Source: Chromatocurvus halotolerans
GTDB taxonomy: Bacteria; Pseudomonadota; Gammaproteobacteria; Pseudomonadales; Halieaceae
Direction of reading: 5' to 3'
Assembly (NCBI RefSeq): GCF_004340525.1
Contig: NZ_SLWX01000002.1
Coordinates: forward strand, 186,001-250,000
Length of the DNA stretch: 64,000 nucleotides
The position numbers and the translations under genes are program-made. Shown here piece by piece: positions 29,231-39,913 of this stretch; position 1 is the stretch's first letter; each line of letters begins with the position of its first letter. A model generated the notes under the pieces. It searched no databases. It was not told where the DNA came from and saw only the letters and a list, made by a program, of their open reading frames with translations.

Positions 29231-30027
29231 TCGACTGGTGGCAGGCTATCATCCTGGCCTTGCTTCAGGGACTCACGGAATTTCTGCCGATTTCCAGCTC
29301 GGCCCACCTGGTAATTCCCTCACTGATGCTCGGCTGGAAAGATCAGGGCCTGGCTTTTGATGTGGCGGTTCACGTCGGCACGCTGAGCGCGGTGGTGATA
29401 TATTTCCGCCGCGACCTGATCGCGCTGCTGCTGGCACTCGTGTCGGGCACGCGGGAGCGCAGGGTGAACGACGGCTGCCGCCAGGTCATGTTCCTTGTTG
29501 TAGCCACCTTGCCCGTGGTGATCACGGGTTTCCTGCTCAACGACGTGATCGAGGGGCATTTGCGCACGCTGCCCGTGATTGCCGCCACCACGCTGGTCTT
29601 CGGCCTGGTCCTGGGGCTTGCCGACCGGTCGGCACGGGACGGTATACAGCGCGACCTCACACTGCCCATCGCCCTGGCCGTGGGCATTGCCCAGGCGATA
29701 GCACCGGTACCCGGTGTCTCGCGCTCCGGCGTGACCATTACCGCGGGTCTTCTCCTCGGTCTCGGGCATCAGCGCGCGGCGCGCTTTTCGTTTTTACTGT
29801 CGATTCCTGTCATCGCCGGCGCCGGGCTGCTCAAGGGGCGCGACCTGCTGCTGCTTGAAACGCCCGTGCCCTGGCTGCAGCTGCTGCTGGCCGCGCTGCT
29901 GGCGGGCACCACCGCCTACGCCTGCATTGCGGCCTTTCTGCGCCTGATCGATCGCATTGGGCTGATGCCCTTTGTTTACTACCGCGTCGCCCTGGCGCTG
30001 GTTCTCGCCGCGCTCTGGTTGGCATAA
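29227..30027 (+). CDS. uppP: Undecaprenyl-diphosphatase (UppP/BacA)
   Basis: 266 residues, about eight membrane segments, GTG start overlapping tsaB. Catalytic signatures are LLQGLTEFLPISSSAHLV and PGVSRSGVTITAGLLLGL, with the two conserved acidic and arginine residues of the family. It recycles undecaprenyl phosphate for peptidoglycan and other surface polymers and confers bacitracin resistance. The family call is firm. Confidence 0.96.
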   Translation: MIDWWQAIILALLQGLTEFLPISSSAHLVIPSLMLGWKDQGLAFDVAVHVGTLSAVVIYFRRDLIALLLALVSGTRERRVNDGCRQVMFLVVATLPVVITGFLLNDVIEGHLRTLPVIAATTLVFGLVLGLADRSARDGIQRDLTLPIALAVGIAQAIAPVPGVSRSGVTITAGLLLGLGHQRAARFSFLLSIPVIAGAGLLKGRDLLLLETPVPWLQLLLAALLAGTTAYACIAAFLRLIDRIGLMPFVYYRVALALVLAALWLA

Positions 30028-30055
30028 TGCGGCGCCAGCTATTTGGAGGAACAGC

Positions 30056-30949
30056 ATGAAGATCGCGTTTATCGGCCTTGGCGTCATGGGCTTTCCCATG
30101 GCGGGGCATCTGCGGGCCGCAGGACACGAGGTGACCGTGTTCAATCGTACGCGGCAGCGGGCATTGGCCTGGCAGCAACAGCACGGCGGCAGTGTTGCCG
30201 ACACGCCGGCGGCGGCTGCCGCCGGTGCCGAGATCGTGTGCTGCTGCGTCGGCAACGATGACGACGTGCGTCAGGTACTGCTCGGGGATGACGGTGCGTT
30301 GGCGGCCATGGCCACGGGTTCGCTGCTGGTAGACCACACGACGGCGTCCGCGGCACTGGCCCGTGAACTTCACGTGGCCGCCGGCGCGGTCGGCGTCGGT
30401 TTTCTCGATGCTCCCGTGTCGGGTGGACAGGCGGGCGCCGAGAACGCTGCACTCACCATCATGGTCGGCGGCGACGACGATCCTTTTGCCCGCGCCGAGC
30501 CGGTCCTGTCGGCCTATGCACGCTGTGTGCGCCTGCTGGGTCCCAGCGGCAGCGGGCAGCTGGCGAAGATGGTCAACCAGATCTGTATCGCTGGTGTGGT
30601 GCAGGGACTTGCCGAGGGCCTGGCGTTCTCCGAGCGCGCGGGCCTCGACAGCGCTGCCGTGATCGAGGTTATCTCCCAGGGCGCAGCGCAGTCCTGGCAG
30701 ATGGTCAACCGCTACCAGACCATGCTGGCCGGGGAGTATGAGCACGGCTTTGCGGTGGACTGGATGCGCAAGGACCTGGGAATGGTGCTGGAGGAGGCCG
30801 CGCAGCGCGATCTGGAATTGCCCGTCACGTCGCTGGTCGACGCCTTCTACGCCGAGGTGCAGGAGTTGGGCGGCGGCCGCTGGGATACCTCGAGCCTGTT
30901 CGCGCGCATGCGGGCGCAGATGGCGGAAAGCGGGAGCGGAACCTCATGA
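30056..30949 (+). CDS. 3-hydroxyisobutyrate/beta-hydroxyacid dehydrogenase family oxidoreductase
   Basis: 297 residues from ATG 30056 with GGAGG seven bases upstream. The Rossmann motif is [13 protein letters not shown] and the substrate-binding block is [20 protein letters not shown]. The catalytic lysine lies in [12 protein letters not shown] (N-terminal K of KMVNQ). Substrate candidates are 3-hydroxyisobutyrate, tartronate semialdehyde or a related beta-hydroxyacid; the sequence does not decide. It overlaps the following aminopeptidase gene by 4 bp (ATGA). Confidence 0.88.
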   Translation: MKIAFIGLGVMGFPMAGHLRAAGHEVTVFNRTRQRALAWQQQHGGSVADTPAAAAAGAEIVCCCVGNDDDVRQVLLGDDGALAAMATGSLLVDHTTASAALARELHVAAGAVGVGFLDAPVSGGQAGAENAALTIMVGGDDDPFARAEPVLSAYARCVRLLGPSGSGQLAKMVNQICIAGVVQGLAEGLAFSERAGLDSAAVIEVISQGAAQSWQMVNRYQTMLAGEYEHGFAVDWMRKDLGMVLEEAAQRDLELPVTSLVDAFYAEVQELGGGRWDTSSLFARMRAQMAESGSGTS

Positions 30950-32256
30950 ACAGCACCGATTTCAATCACGGATTGTGTGATTTTCTGTCCCGCGCCACCA
31001 CGCCATTTCATGCGGTGGCGGCCATGGCCGCCACCCTGCGCGAGGCCGGGTTTGAGTCCCTCGATGAAACGGAGAAAGGCGCGTCGACGCAGCCGGGAGG
31101 CCGCTACTACCTCACCCGCAACGACAGCAGCCTGATTGCCTTCACCCACGGCACGGAACACGCGCCCGGGGACGGCCTGCACATGGTTGGCGCGCACACC
31201 GACAGTCCCTGCCTGATGGTCAAGCCCAACCCCGAGCGGCTTCGCCAGGGCTGTTTCCAGCTCGGGGTGGAGGTTTACGGCGGCGCGCTGCTGAACCCCT
31301 GGTTCGATCGCGACCTGTCTCTCGCCGGGCGGGTCAGCTATGCCGACGACGCTGGGGCGCTGGCCACGGGCCTGGTAGATTTCCGCAGGCCGCTGGCCAT
31401 TATCCCGAGTCTCGCGATCCACCTCGACCGCGAGGCGAACAGCAACCGCAGCGTAAATCCGCAGACCGACATCCTGCCCCTGCTTGCCCTCGCCAAAGAG
31501 GGCGAGGAGCCGGCCCTGCGGGAGCTTCTCGCCACCAAGCTCCGCGAGCAGGGCCACGCCGTCGGCCGGGTGCTTGACTACGAGCTGTGTTTCTACGACG
31601 TGCAGCCGCCGGCAGTGGTGGGTCTGAAGCAGGAGTTCATTGCCTCGGCGCGCCTGGATAACCTGCTGTCCTGCTATGTCGGCCTGCAGGCGCTGCTGGC
31701 GGCGGACCCGGCGCAGTCCTCATTGCTGGTGTGCAATGACCACGAGGAGGTCGGCAGCACTTCCGCCGTGGGTGCACAGGGTCCGATGCTGCGATCGCTG
31801 TTGATGCAGCTGGCGGGCAACGAGCCGGCCTACGCGCACATGCTCGATCGCTCGGTGATGATTTCGGCCGACAACGCCCACGCCGTGCATCCCAACTACG
31901 CCGACCGCCACGACGAGCGACACGGCCCCCACCTCAACGCCGGGCCGGTCATCAAGCACAACGCCAACCAGCGCTACGCCACAAGTAGCGAGACGGCGGG
32001 GCTTTACCGCCTGCTGGCTGAGAAGGAAGACGTGCCCGTGCAGTCTTTCGTGGTGCGCACCGACATGGGCTGCGGCAGCACGATCGGTCCCCTGACCGCG
32101 GCTGAGCTCGGTGTGCGTACGCTGGATATCGGTGTGCCGACACTGGCCATGCACAGCGTGCGCGAACTTGCCGGCAGCGAGGATGCCTTCAACCTGTGGC
32201 GGGTATTGCGCCGTTTCTATGCGTATCCGAGGGCAAGCGCGCCCCGTGTTGAGTGA
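30946..32256 (+). CDS. apeB: M18 family aminopeptidase
   Basis: 436 residues. Metal-site motifs are [34 protein letters not shown] and [12 protein letters not shown], giving a complete dinuclear zinc centre. M18 enzymes are dodecameric cytosolic aminopeptidases that favour acidic or neutral N-terminal residues. It overlaps the upstream dehydrogenase by 4 bp. Confidence 0.93.
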   Translation: MNSTDFNHGLCDFLSRATTPFHAVAAMAATLREAGFESLDETEKGASTQPGGRYYLTRNDSSLIAFTHGTEHAPGDGLHMVGAHTDSPCLMVKPNPERLRQGCFQLGVEVYGGALLNPWFDRDLSLAGRVSYADDAGALATGLVDFRRPLAIIPSLAIHLDREANSNRSVNPQTDILPLLALAKEGEEPALRELLATKLREQGHAVGRVLDYELCFYDVQPPAVVGLKQEFIASARLDNLLSCYVGLQALLAADPAQSSLLVCNDHEEVGSTSAVGAQGPMLRSLLMQLAGNEPAYAHMLDRSVMISADNAHAVHPNYADRHDERHGPHLNAGPVIKHNANQRYATSSETAGLYRLLAEKEDVPVQSFVVRTDMGCGSTIGPLTAAELGVRTLDIGVPTLAMHSVRELAGSEDAFNLWRVLRRFYAYPRASAPRVE

Positions 32257-32297
32257 ACGGGCTCGCGCAGCCGGTTCCCTGGGCCTGCCGATACCTA

Positions 32298-33224
32298 TCA
32301 ATGCTCCGCCGAAAGTGCATAGCCCGCGCGCGGAAAGTGCACGTGCACGGTGTCGAAGCCGTCCGTTTCCCGCGCGACGATAATCCTGTCATCGGTGAGC
32401 GCCACCAGCGTTCCGGTCACGGGCACGACGCCGTAGTCCTCGGGCGCCACTGCCACGCTTTCACCGAGTGCCACGGGGGGCTGTTCGACGCTGTCCGGGA
32501 GAGGTCTGGGTTTGGCGTCCCGGGCGACGGCGAAGGCCTGCTCCTGGCCGATCTCCTCGCGTCTGCCGTGACCGATGGCGGCCACGCGCTGGTACCAGCG
32601 CATGACCTCTGGTGAGGCATCAAGCGGCTTGCGACGGGTTGTCACGTGCAGCCACAGCGGGTGATAGACCGAAAAATCCGCCACCGTCGGTGCCTCGCCA
32701 CTGAGCCACTCGCTGTCTGCCAGCGCGTTCTGAAGGGTGTCGAGGAAGGATTGCAGCGTGGCTCTTGCCTCGGCGGCTTTCGGCGGTCTGGCCTTGCCAC
32801 CCTGGAGCAGGCGGGAGCGGTCTTTCACGAACCGGTAGGCGCCGATGGGACCAAGTAACTGCAGCAGTGTGCCCAGCAGCCTGGGCGCGGGTACTGCAAC
32901 AATGGCGGCGAAAAAGACCTCCTTTTCGGCAGTCTGCATCAGCGAGCGCGCATCGCCAAGTAGGTTCGCAGGATTGAGCGCGGGCAGGTCTGCCATCGCT
33001 GCCACCTCTCGGGCAATAAGGTCAGTATCACAGAGGATGTCGGCGCCGATCTGTGCCACGGGAATCCGGCGGTAGCCGCCGGCCAGCGGGTCGACGTTCG
33101 GTCGTGGCGGCAAGGGCGGAGAGAGTAGGGACTGCCAGTGGCTGTTGCCCAGACCGAACATCAGGCGCACTTTTTCCGCGTACGGTGAGTTTTCATAGTG
33201 GTGCAGAATGATTGGCTGGGTCAT
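32298..33224 (-). CDS. Glutathione S-transferase family protein with C-terminal beta extension
   Basis: 308 residues from ATG 33224, overlapping the upstream gene by 4 bp. N-terminal thioredoxin-like fold with IILHHYENSPYAEKVRLMFG and the Gly/Glu loop DILCDTDLIAREVA. The helical GST domain follows (APTVADFSVYHPLWLHVT). The last 70 residues, starting near VEQPPVALGESVAVAP, are predicted beta strands (TGTLVALTDDRIIVARE), not seen in typical 200-230-residue GSTs. This could be a small accessory domain of unknown function. Confidence 0.85.
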   Translation of the reverse strand: MTQPIILHHYENSPYAEKVRLMFGLGNSHWQSLLSPPLPPRPNVDPLAGGYRRIPVAQIGADILCDTDLIAREVAAMADLPALNPANLLGDARSLMQTAEKEVFFAAIVAVPAPRLLGTLLQLLGPIGAYRFVKDRSRLLQGGKARPPKAAEARATLQSFLDTLQNALADSEWLSGEAPTVADFSVYHPLWLHVTTRRKPLDASPEVMRWYQRVAAIGHGRREEIGQEQAFAVARDAKPRPLPDSVEQPPVALGESVAVAPEDYGVVPVTGTLVALTDDRIIVARETDGFDTVHVHFPRAGYALSAEH

Positions 33225-34000
33225 AGGGCTTGCCGTTCCTTTTCCGGAAGTTCCGATTCCACCCACTTCAGCCGACGGAAATTGAAGTTCTCGTGCAGGG
33301 TGGGCTTGATGATGTCGAAGTAGGGCGAGAGGTCGAAATCCCGGGGCACGAACAGGGTGTGGTGGCGTCTGTACAGTAGTACCTCCAGGGTCCTGCCATC
33401 ATCGACGCTGTCCTGCCCGATAAAGGGCAGAATGGGATAGCGGATCGACTGGAATGCCTCCGCAATCAGCGTAGAGCAGATAGCTCTCGTTGGGTCCCCG
33501 CTACCGAGACTGATCATTCGGCGCCGAAACTGTGACGGTACGGGTGGCGTTGGCAGAAGGTAGCGTGCCAGGTCGGTAATGTTGCGCAGGTCGTACTGAT
33601 GTCCGAGACGGCCCAGAGCGTGATCAATCACGCGTCGCCGGTCTTCGTTGCTGACGCCCACGGGCCTGCAGATGCGAGTGTTGAATCCTGCGTATTCGCT
33701 TATCCCGGTCGTGCGAACGCCAGCGCGGGTGTCCGCCTCGATGAAGCAGTGCGCATCGGGTATGTCGCCCCGGTCGTGACCGAACCCGATGTACAGCGCC
33801 GCGTGCGACCAGGTGGACTGGGTCAGGTAGCGAATGGCCGTGCTGATGCGGGAGGTGCCCTCCACCAGCAGGACGTCGCCGGGTTCCAGCGCATTGAGAA
33901 GTGCTTCGACGCCGGGGCCCCGGAAGTCTTCGCCCTTGCCCCGGGGTTTGCTAAGAAACTCTGCGAGTCGCGTTCCGATACGATGCAACAGGGAATTCAT
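33221..34000 (-). CDS. YiiX/YebB-like permuted papain-fold (NlpC/P60) protein
   Basis: 259 residues. The permuted papain-like family shows [18 protein letters not shown] with a histidine in WSHAALYIG and a cysteine in [13 protein letters not shown] (about 190). The order His-before-Cys in this fold is the permuted type. YiiX-type proteins probably cleave amide or thioester bonds in lipids or peptides; substrates are not established. A 4-bp overlap with the GST gene suggests coupling and a shared role in lipid or detoxification chemistry (inference). Confidence 0.8.
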   Translation of the reverse strand: MNSLLHRIGTRLAEFLSKPRGKGEDFRGPGVEALLNALEPGDVLLVEGTSRISTAIRYLTQSTWSHAALYIGFGHDRGDIPDAHCFIEADTRAGVRTTGISEYAGFNTRICRPVGVSNEDRRRVIDHALGRLGHQYDLRNITDLARYLLPTPPVPSQFRRRMISLGSGDPTRAICSTLIAEAFQSIRYPILPFIGQDSVDDGRTLEVLLYRRHHTLFVPRDFDLSPYFDIIKPTLHENFNFRRLKWVESELPEKERQAL

Positions 34001-34277
34001 GCGTGTTGTTCAGTGCTCCGCTTTCGTGGATGAAACGTTCGGATATTCCGGACAGTCGATTCCGCCGTCGGCGAGTCCGCGCATTGCATGGCTTGCGTGG
34101 TATCCCGGCGCCGAATGGAGCGGCAATAATGCCAGACATGGGCGTGCTGTCCACGCATCGACGCGGCGAGTTCTGCCACCCTGTCGCGTTCACCTGCGAC
34201 AGCAGGCTCGGGTAGCGGATAGATTTACCGACAGGAATCCGTATCATGACGGGCTTTTGCGTACGGGTCGAAACAGC

Positions 34278-35291
34278 ATGAGCGAGCAACGGGTTCTCAC
34301 CGGCATCACCACCACCGGCACGCCGCACCTTGGCAACTATGTCGGCGCGATCCGCCCGGCAATCGCGGCCGCGACACAGCCGGACCAGCAGAGTTTCTTT
34401 TTTCTTGCCGACTACCACGCGCTGATCAAGTGCCAGGATCCCGAGCAGATACGCCGCTCGAGCCTCGAGATCGCCGCCACCTGGCTGGCCTTCGGGCTGG
34501 ATACCGACCGCGCGATTTTCTACCGGCAATCCGATATCCCCGAGATTCCGGAACTCACCTGGATTCTCAACTGCAGCGCCGCCAAGGGCCTGATGAACCG
34601 CGCCCATGCCTACAAGGCCGCGGTACAGGCGAACGAGGAGGCCGGTGAAGATCCCGACTTTGGCATTACCATGGGTCTGTTCTGCTACCCGGTATTGATG
34701 GCGGCGGACATTCTCATGTTCGGTGCCCAGCGCATTCCTGTAGGGCGCGACCAGATACAGCACGTGGAGATGGCGCGGGATATTGCCCAGCGTTTCAACC
34801 ACAATTTTGCCGACGTCTTCACTCTGCCCGAGGCGGTTGTCGAGGACAATGGCGCCGTGCTGCAGGGGCTGGATGGGCGCAAGATGAGCAAGAGCTACAA
34901 CAACACCATCCCGCTGTTCGAGTCGGAGAAGAAGCTGCGGAAATCGATTAACCGCATCAAGACCAATCTGCTGGAGCCCGGCGAGCCCAAAGCCACCGAT
35001 AACTCAACGCTGTTCCAGATATGGGCGGCCTTTGCCGACGATAGCGAAACATCGCGCATGCGCCAGGCCTTTGCCGACGGCATCGCCTGGGGCGAAGCGA
35101 AGAAGCAGCTCTTTGAGCTGGTGAACGATCATCTGGCGCCGGCACGCGGGTATTACATGGAACTCATGGATGATCCCGGGCACATCGAATCGGTGCTGCA
35201 AAAGGGCGCGCAGCGAGCCCGTGAGTACAGTGTTCCGCTCATGCAGCGGGTGCGTGATGCTGTCGGCATCTCCAGCATGGGCGGGCGCTAA
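34278..35291 (+). CDS. trpS: Tryptophanyl-tRNA synthetase
   Basis: 337 residues from ATG 34278. Class I signature motifs are [14 protein letters not shown] (HIGH equivalent) and [10 protein letters not shown] (KMSKS). The longer frame upstream of this ATG contains nothing like the enzyme. It charges tRNA-Trp. Transcribed divergently from the YiiX-like gene across 277 bp. Convergent with the TonB receptor, sharing a hairpin over both stop codons. Confidence 0.97.
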   Translation: MSEQRVLTGITTTGTPHLGNYVGAIRPAIAAATQPDQQSFFFLADYHALIKCQDPEQIRRSSLEIAATWLAFGLDTDRAIFYRQSDIPEIPELTWILNCSAAKGLMNRAHAYKAAVQANEEAGEDPDFGITMGLFCYPVLMAADILMFGAQRIPVGRDQIQHVEMARDIAQRFNHNFADVFTLPEAVVEDNGAVLQGLDGRKMSKSYNNTIPLFESEKKLRKSINRIKTNLLEPGEPKATDNSTLFQIWAAFADDSETSRMRQAFADGIAWGEAKKQLFELVNDHLAPARGYYMELMDDPGHIESVLQKGAQRAREYSVPLMQRVRDAVGISSMGGR

Positions 35292-35299
35292 CGCCCGCC
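35280..35299 (+). terminator. Hairpin over the overlapping stops of trpS and the TonB receptor gene
   Basis: GGCGGGCG (35280-35287), loop CTAA, CGCCCGCC (35292-35299): a perfect 8-bp GC-only stem whose loop contains the trpS TAA (35289-35291) and, on the other strand, the TAG of the convergent gene (35288-35290). It is placed as a bidirectional terminator, although no T-run follows on either side, so termination efficiency is uncertain. Confidence 0.5.
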
Positions 35300-37351
35300 G
35301 GGATACCAAGATACCTCCGCGTACACTCCTCGCGGCTGGCCGACAAAGTAGCGATACTGGCCGAAGCCGAAGTCGGCGCGCTCGGCGTAATCCCGGTTAA
35401 GCAGGTTGGTGACGCGCAGGCCGGCCTCCCAGTTCGCAGAGATCGCACTGCGCAGCCGCAGATTGAGCAGGCTGTGGCCGTCGTATTCGTGGTTGTTGTC
35501 CGGATCCAGGTAATAGCTGTCCATGTAGACCCATTCCAGTTCCGCATGACCCGGGCCGAGCAGTGACATCTCGCGACCGATGCGGGCGCTGCCGAACAGG
35601 CGCGGCGCGGTGGTGATGTCATTGCCGCTGATATCGCTGCCCGAGCCGAGAAGCGGCGTCTGCCCTTCGTAGCGGTGTCTGGCGGCACTCGCATCAAGGC
35701 CTGCATACCAGCCGCCGTCAGCGCGATAGTCGAGGGTGACTTCCAGGCCGCGATGGCTGGTTTCCGCGCCGCTGACATTCTGGCGGTCAGCGTCCTGGAA
35801 AATGACGTCGGTCTTGTTCATCGCATACAGGGTCAGGTCCCAGCTAAGTCGGGCATCGAAATCGCCGCGCCAGCCCACTTCCACGCTGTCGATGCGCTCG
35901 GAGTCCAGTTCGGCGATGGTCTGCCCCGACTGCAGCCGATACAGTTCGGCGGTCTGCGGTGCACGGAACCCGCGAGCCAGTCGCGTGTAGACCACATTGT
36001 TGCCCAAGCCGCCGTAGCTTGCCCCGAGATTAAACGAGGCATCGCTGAAGCGGTCCTCGCGATCGGCAGGGCGGAAGAAGCGACAGGCGCTGGCCTCGGG
36101 GGCGCAGGCCGAGCCATCGCCGGTGCGGTTGTCATAGTCGTAGCGTCGGTGCTCGAAGCGCCCGCCCGCCTGCAGTGTCCAGTCCGTGGCCGGCTGCCAG
36201 TTAAGCTGCGTGTAGGCCGCGGCAACCGAGGCGTCAACGGTGTAATCGTAGTGCACGCCGCGCGGCTGGTTCGGACTGAAGTCGTTGGCCTGTATCTCGC
36301 TCAGATACCCGTTGGTGCGCTCGAGGTCGATGCCGCGAATCCACTCCAGATTACCCTCGTCCACCGTCAGTACCACGTTGAGTCCTGCGCTCTCATGGCC
36401 GTTGGTTTCCACTGGCTGCCAGGGCAGGAAGTGCTGCAGAAACTCCATGCGGTTGCGGCGCAGGTACGGTGTTACCGTGAGGGAGGTGTCCGGAGCCAGC
36501 TCCCGCTGCCAGCGGCTATAGGCGCGCAGCGACCAGGTATCGCGGTAGGCCTCGGGATTGGGGTTGCGTCTTCGCAGACTGCCATCCTTGTAGGCCCTGA
36601 AACCCTGTATGAAGCCGGAAGTCTCCTGGTTCAGGTTGGTCGCCTCCAGCGCGGACGTCACCTGCCAGATATCGCCGGCATAATCGTGTCGCAGCGTCAG
36701 CTTCTGCTGATCAAAACCGGAGTCATCCTTGAAGCCGCCGTCGGTGGCGGCATTGCCGCGCAGGCTGATGCCGTGTCGGCCCCGGCTCTCGCTGTAGCGG
36801 TATTTCGCCCGGTAATAATCGAACGGGCCGGTCTCCAGGGTGGCACGCTGCTCGCGCTCTGCGGTCGGTTCCGCGGTGAGAATGTTGATTACGCCGTGCA
36901 TGGCATTGGAGCCATACACCGAGGTGCCCGGACCGCGAATGACTTCGACCCGGTCCGCCTGCTCCGCATTGGCGTCAAACAGCTGGTTGACGTTGCAAAA
37001 GCCCGGCGCGCGCAGGCTGATGTTGTCCCAGCCCATGAAGAAAGGTCCACAGCCGCCGGCGCCGGTCAACACGGGCGAGCGCAGTGCGGTAAGGCTTTCC
37101 TGTCCGTTACCGCGGCTGATCCAGGCACCCGGAACGCGCTGCATCAGTTCATTGATGTGCACCGCTGCGGTGGTGTCGATCTCATCACCGCGGATGGTGG
37201 ACCAGCCAACGGGGAGCTCGAGGGCTTTTTCGGCGCTGCGGCTTGCGCTGACGAACACTTCCTCAAGCCGCGGCGGCGGATCGGCGACGGCCGTTGCGCT
37301 CAATGAGAGCATCAGGGGCAGGGCGGCAGAGCGCCAGGGCGCGAATGGCAT
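35288..37351 (-). CDS. TonB-dependent outer-membrane receptor
   Basis: 687 residues with signal peptide ([16 protein letters not shown]), a plug domain with the family sequence [20 protein letters not shown], and a beta-barrel ending in aromatic-rich strands. Two cysteines in the plug (C101 and C119, GGCGPFF and PGFCNVN) could form a disulfide. A further pair lies in an extracellular loop ([13 protein letters not shown]). The ligand is not evident: no B12 riboswitch or Fur box stands out in the upstream 186 bp. ATG 37351 has GGGAG before it. Transport of a siderophore, cobalamin or plant-type polymer is all possible. Confidence 0.88.
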   Translation of the reverse strand: MPFAPWRSAALPLMLSLSATAVADPPPRLEEVFVSASRSAEKALELPVGWSTIRGDEIDTTAAVHINELMQRVPGAWISRGNGQESLTALRSPVLTGAGGCGPFFMGWDNISLRAPGFCNVNQLFDANAEQADRVEVIRGPGTSVYGSNAMHGVINILTAEPTAEREQRATLETGPFDYYRAKYRYSESRGRHGISLRGNAATDGGFKDDSGFDQQKLTLRHDYAGDIWQVTSALEATNLNQETSGFIQGFRAYKDGSLRRRNPNPEAYRDTWSLRAYSRWQRELAPDTSLTVTPYLRRNRMEFLQHFLPWQPVETNGHESAGLNVVLTVDEGNLEWIRGIDLERTNGYLSEIQANDFSPNQPRGVHYDYTVDASVAAAYTQLNWQPATDWTLQAGGRFEHRRYDYDNRTGDGSACAPEASACRFFRPADREDRFSDASFNLGASYGGLGNNVVYTRLARGFRAPQTAELYRLQSGQTIAELDSERIDSVEVGWRGDFDARLSWDLTLYAMNKTDVIFQDADRQNVSGAETSHRGLEVTLDYRADGGWYAGLDASAARHRYEGQTPLLGSGSDISGNDITTAPRLFGSARIGREMSLLGPGHAELEWVYMDSYYLDPDNNHEYDGHSLLNLRLRSAISANWEAGLRVTNLLNRDYAERADFGFGQYRYFVGQPRGVYAEVSWYPGGR

Positions 37352-37537
37352 TGGGATCTCCCGGTAGCAATGATGGGAGAGTGTAACAGCGCGCCGGTGC
37401 AGGCCCCAAGTCGCCGCGCACCGGGCCTATGGCCGTTTCGGTATACCCCGGCGGATTGCGCAAGACCGCGCCCGGTCCCCCAGTGCGCACGCTGTTTGCT
37501 ATCATGCACGCTCTTCGACCCTGAAAGAGAGTTCTGC

Positions 37538-38644
37538 ATGTCGCCCGTTTCCGAGGTGCTGGCCGTTAATGATACGCTGCCCATCCGCACCTCCTCGCCG
37601 GTGCACAGTGGCAAGGTCCGTTCCGTGTACTGGCTGACTGAGGCAGACAGTGCGCGCCTGGTGGCGCAGCGTGGATATCCGGCAGGCCCTGGTGCGCGGC
37701 TCGGTATCATGGTGATTTCGGATCGCCTTTCGGCGTTTGACTGCATCTGGCACGCGGAAGGCGGACTGCACGGCGTGCCGGGCAAGGGCGCCGCACTGAA
37801 CGCGATAGCCAGCTACTGGTTCCGATGCTTCACTGACGCGGGGCTGGCGCCCAATCACATACTCGAGGTTCCGCATCCGCTGGTCTGGATCGTGCAGCGT
37901 GCGCGGCCAGTTGCCATTGAGGCGATTGCGCGGCAGTACATCACGGGTTCCATGTGGCGTGCGTACGAGCGCGGCGAACGTGAGTTCTGCGGCATTCAGC
38001 TGCCCGCGGGCCTGCGGCGCGACCAGCGACTCCCGGAGCTGCTGGTAACGCCATCCACAAAAGGCATTCTGACCGGCATTCCGGGTGTGCCCGCAGCGGA
38101 TGATGTCAACGTCAGCTCCGCACAGATCCGCGAGCACGCGGATCGCTTTCAGTTCGCGTCGCCGGACGATGTCGACACCTGCGACCGCCTGCTCCGGGAA
38201 GGGTTTTCCCTGATCTCGGCGCAGCTCGCCGAGAAGGGGCTGCTGCTGGTGGATACCAAGTTCGAGTTTGGCTATGTGTCCGCCGAGGACGGAGCGGACC
38301 GGCTGATCTACATGGATGAGGTGGGTACCCCCGATTCCTCGCGTCTCTGGGACGCCGCGGCCTATCGCGAAGGTCGCGTCGTTGAGAGTTCGAAAGAGAC
38401 GTTCCGGCAATCCCTGCTGGCGCGGGTCGAGGATCCCGCAGTCCTCCTCGACAAGGATCGCATGCCCGAGCGCCAGGTCCTGGCGCGGGATACCGTGTTG
38501 CCCCGCGCGCTGTTTGACGAAGTGTCTGCCACTTACACCGGTCTTGCCGAGCGGATTACCGGTGAGGCGCTGCCGCGATCGGATGACCCGCGTCGCGACA
38601 TTCTGGACGTTCTCGGCGGCGACGCCTTCCGCCTGGTTGACTGA
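37538..38644 (+). CDS. purC: Phosphoribosylaminoimidazole-succinocarboxamide synthase, long form
   Basis: 368 residues from ATG 37538, longer than the 237-residue E. coli PurC but typical of the long form. Motifs are SGKVRSVY (substrate loop), [23 protein letters not shown] and [12 protein letters not shown] with [14 protein letters not shown]. It makes SAICAR in purine synthesis. TATCAT (37500-37505) is a candidate -10. A TauE-type permease follows after 8 bp. Confidence 0.93.
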   Translation: MSPVSEVLAVNDTLPIRTSSPVHSGKVRSVYWLTEADSARLVAQRGYPAGPGARLGIMVISDRLSAFDCIWHAEGGLHGVPGKGAALNAIASYWFRCFTDAGLAPNHILEVPHPLVWIVQRARPVAIEAIARQYITGSMWRAYERGEREFCGIQLPAGLRRDQRLPELLVTPSTKGILTGIPGVPAADDVNVSSAQIREHADRFQFASPDDVDTCDRLLREGFSLISAQLAEKGLLLVDTKFEFGYVSAEDGADRLIYMDEVGTPDSSRLWDAAAYREGRVVESSKETFRQSLLARVEDPAVLLDKDRMPERQVLARDTVLPRALFDEVSATYTGLAERITGEALPRSDDPRRDILDVLGGDAFRLVD

Positions 38645-38652
38645 ACCTTCCT

Positions 38653-39429
38653 GTGCTCGGAGATCCCTTTTTCTGGCTTGTCAGCATCCCCGCCGTTCTG
38701 CTGTTCGGCATCGGCAAGGGTGGCTTCGGCGGGGCCGTGGCGATTCTTGCGGTGCCACTGATGGCGCTGGTCATGTCGCCGGTTCAGGCTGCGGCGATTC
38801 TGCTGCCCATTCTGGTGGTGATGGATGCCGTGGTGGTGCGCACGTTCTGGGGGCACTTTGACTGGCGCGCGCTGCGTCGTCTGCTTCCCGGGGCGGTTCT
38901 GGGAATTTCTCTCGGCTACTACAGCGTTGGCCTGCTGGATGAAAACGCGCTGCGGCTGCTTGTCGGTATCGTGGCCATCACCTTCGGGCTGCTGACACTG
39001 CTCGGCCTGCAGGCGGTGACCGGTCGCGAGCACCATGCGGGGACCGCGCTGTTCTTCGGTACGCTGTCGGGCTACACGAGTTTCAGCATCCATGCCGGTG
39101 GGCCGCCGCTCACCATGTATCTGCTGCCGAAGTCGCTGCCGCCGTTGGTGTTTGTCGGTACGGCCGGGGTCTTCTTCGCCGCCGTCAATGCGCTCAAGCT
39201 TTACCCCTATTATCTGCTGGGCCAGTTCGATACGGACAATCTGCTGTATTCGCTTGTGCTGATGCCACTGGCGCCGGTAGGCGTGCGCATCGGGCACTGG
39301 CTGGTGCTGCACTCGCAGCCCGCCGTATACTACCGGATCATCGCAGTCTTCCTCGTGCTGGTGGGCATCAAGCTCATCGCGGACGGTCTTGGCCTGGGGT
39401 GGACTGCCAGCTCGATAGCCGCCGGTTGA
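38653..39429 (+). CDS. TauE/SafE-family sulfite/organosulfonate exporter
   Basis: 258 residues from GTG 38653, seven or eight membrane helices in the two-repeat layout of the TauE/SafE family (GIGKGGFGGAVAILAVPLMAL near the start, then GTLSGYTSFSIHAGGPPLTM in the second half). Family members export sulfite, sulfoacetate or related anions; the substrate here is not established. The gene starts 8 bp after purC, so it may be transcribed with it, and it lies upstream of a sulfur-transferase-like gene. Confidence 0.83.
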   Translation: MLGDPFFWLVSIPAVLLFGIGKGGFGGAVAILAVPLMALVMSPVQAAAILLPILVVMDAVVVRTFWGHFDWRALRRLLPGAVLGISLGYYSVGLLDENALRLLVGIVAITFGLLTLLGLQAVTGREHHAGTALFFGTLSGYTSFSIHAGGPPLTMYLLPKSLPPLVFVGTAGVFFAAVNALKLYPYYLLGQFDTDNLLYSLVLMPLAPVGVRIGHWLVLHSQPAVYYRIIAVFLVLVGIKLIADGLGLGWTASSIAAG

Positions 39430-39500
39430 AACGCCGCGCCGGTTGAAACGCCACGGTGTGGGTAAGCCCTGCCACGGAATGACCCCATAGGAGAGAGAAC

Positions 39501-39902
39501 ATGCAGATCATCAGTCTCACGGACAGTGTCGGCGTTGCGGGTCAGGTTCAGCCCGCGGACATGCCCGCCATCGCCGAGGCGGGCTACAAGGTCGTGATCA
39601 ACAATCGCCCGGATGGCGAGGCACCGGACCAGCCGCGAAGTGAGGAACTCGCCGCCGCGGCCACGGCTGCAGGGCTGGAGTATCATTACTATCCGTTGAA
39701 TGCCATGAATTATCCCGGCGACGACACGGAGGCGATGGCGGCCCTGTTCAACGATGATTCCCGACCTGTCTTTGCGTTCTGTCGCAGTGGCACGCGCTCG
39801 AGCAATCTGTGGATCAGCACGCGCTCTGCCGATGCCCGGGATGCGGCGCAGCGCCGCGCGAGCGGCCTCGGTTTCGACATTTCGATGTCAATGCAGCGCT
39901 AG
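39501..39902 (+). CDS. TIGR01244-family phosphatase-like sulfur transferase
   Basis: 133 residues. The Cys-x5-Arg catalytic loop FCRSGTRSSNLW matches the dual-specificity-phosphatase-like fold used by TIGR01244 and BlhA-type proteins, which act on persulfides. YKVVINNRPDGEAPDQP and the YHYYPLNAMNYPGDD region complete the fold. In other bacteria the family is often fused or adjacent to sulfide-oxidation genes. It is 11 bp upstream of a cytochrome b561 gene and 71 bp downstream of the TauE exporter, supporting a sulfur-handling role (inference). Confidence 0.82.
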   Translation: MQIISLTDSVGVAGQVQPADMPAIAEAGYKVVINNRPDGEAPDQPRSEELAAAATAAGLEYHYYPLNAMNYPGDDTEAMAALFNDDSRPVFAFCRSGTRSSNLWISTRSADARDAAQRRASGLGFDISMSMQR

Positions 39903-39913
39903 GCAGTGCCGAC

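Noticed and set aside
34001-34277. A hidden small gene in the 277-bp gap before trpS
   Set aside because: Frames are short or extend from the neighbouring genes with no ribosome site and no recognisable protein; the stretch is read as a divergent promoter region.
35675-37306. 543-codon plus-strand frame
   Set aside because: Antisense to the TonB receptor, which has a full plug and barrel; no domain recognisable in the frame.
37352-37537. Possible cobalamin riboswitch upstream of the TonB receptor
   Set aside because: No B12 box or matching stems found; 186 bp is short and shared with the purC promoter.
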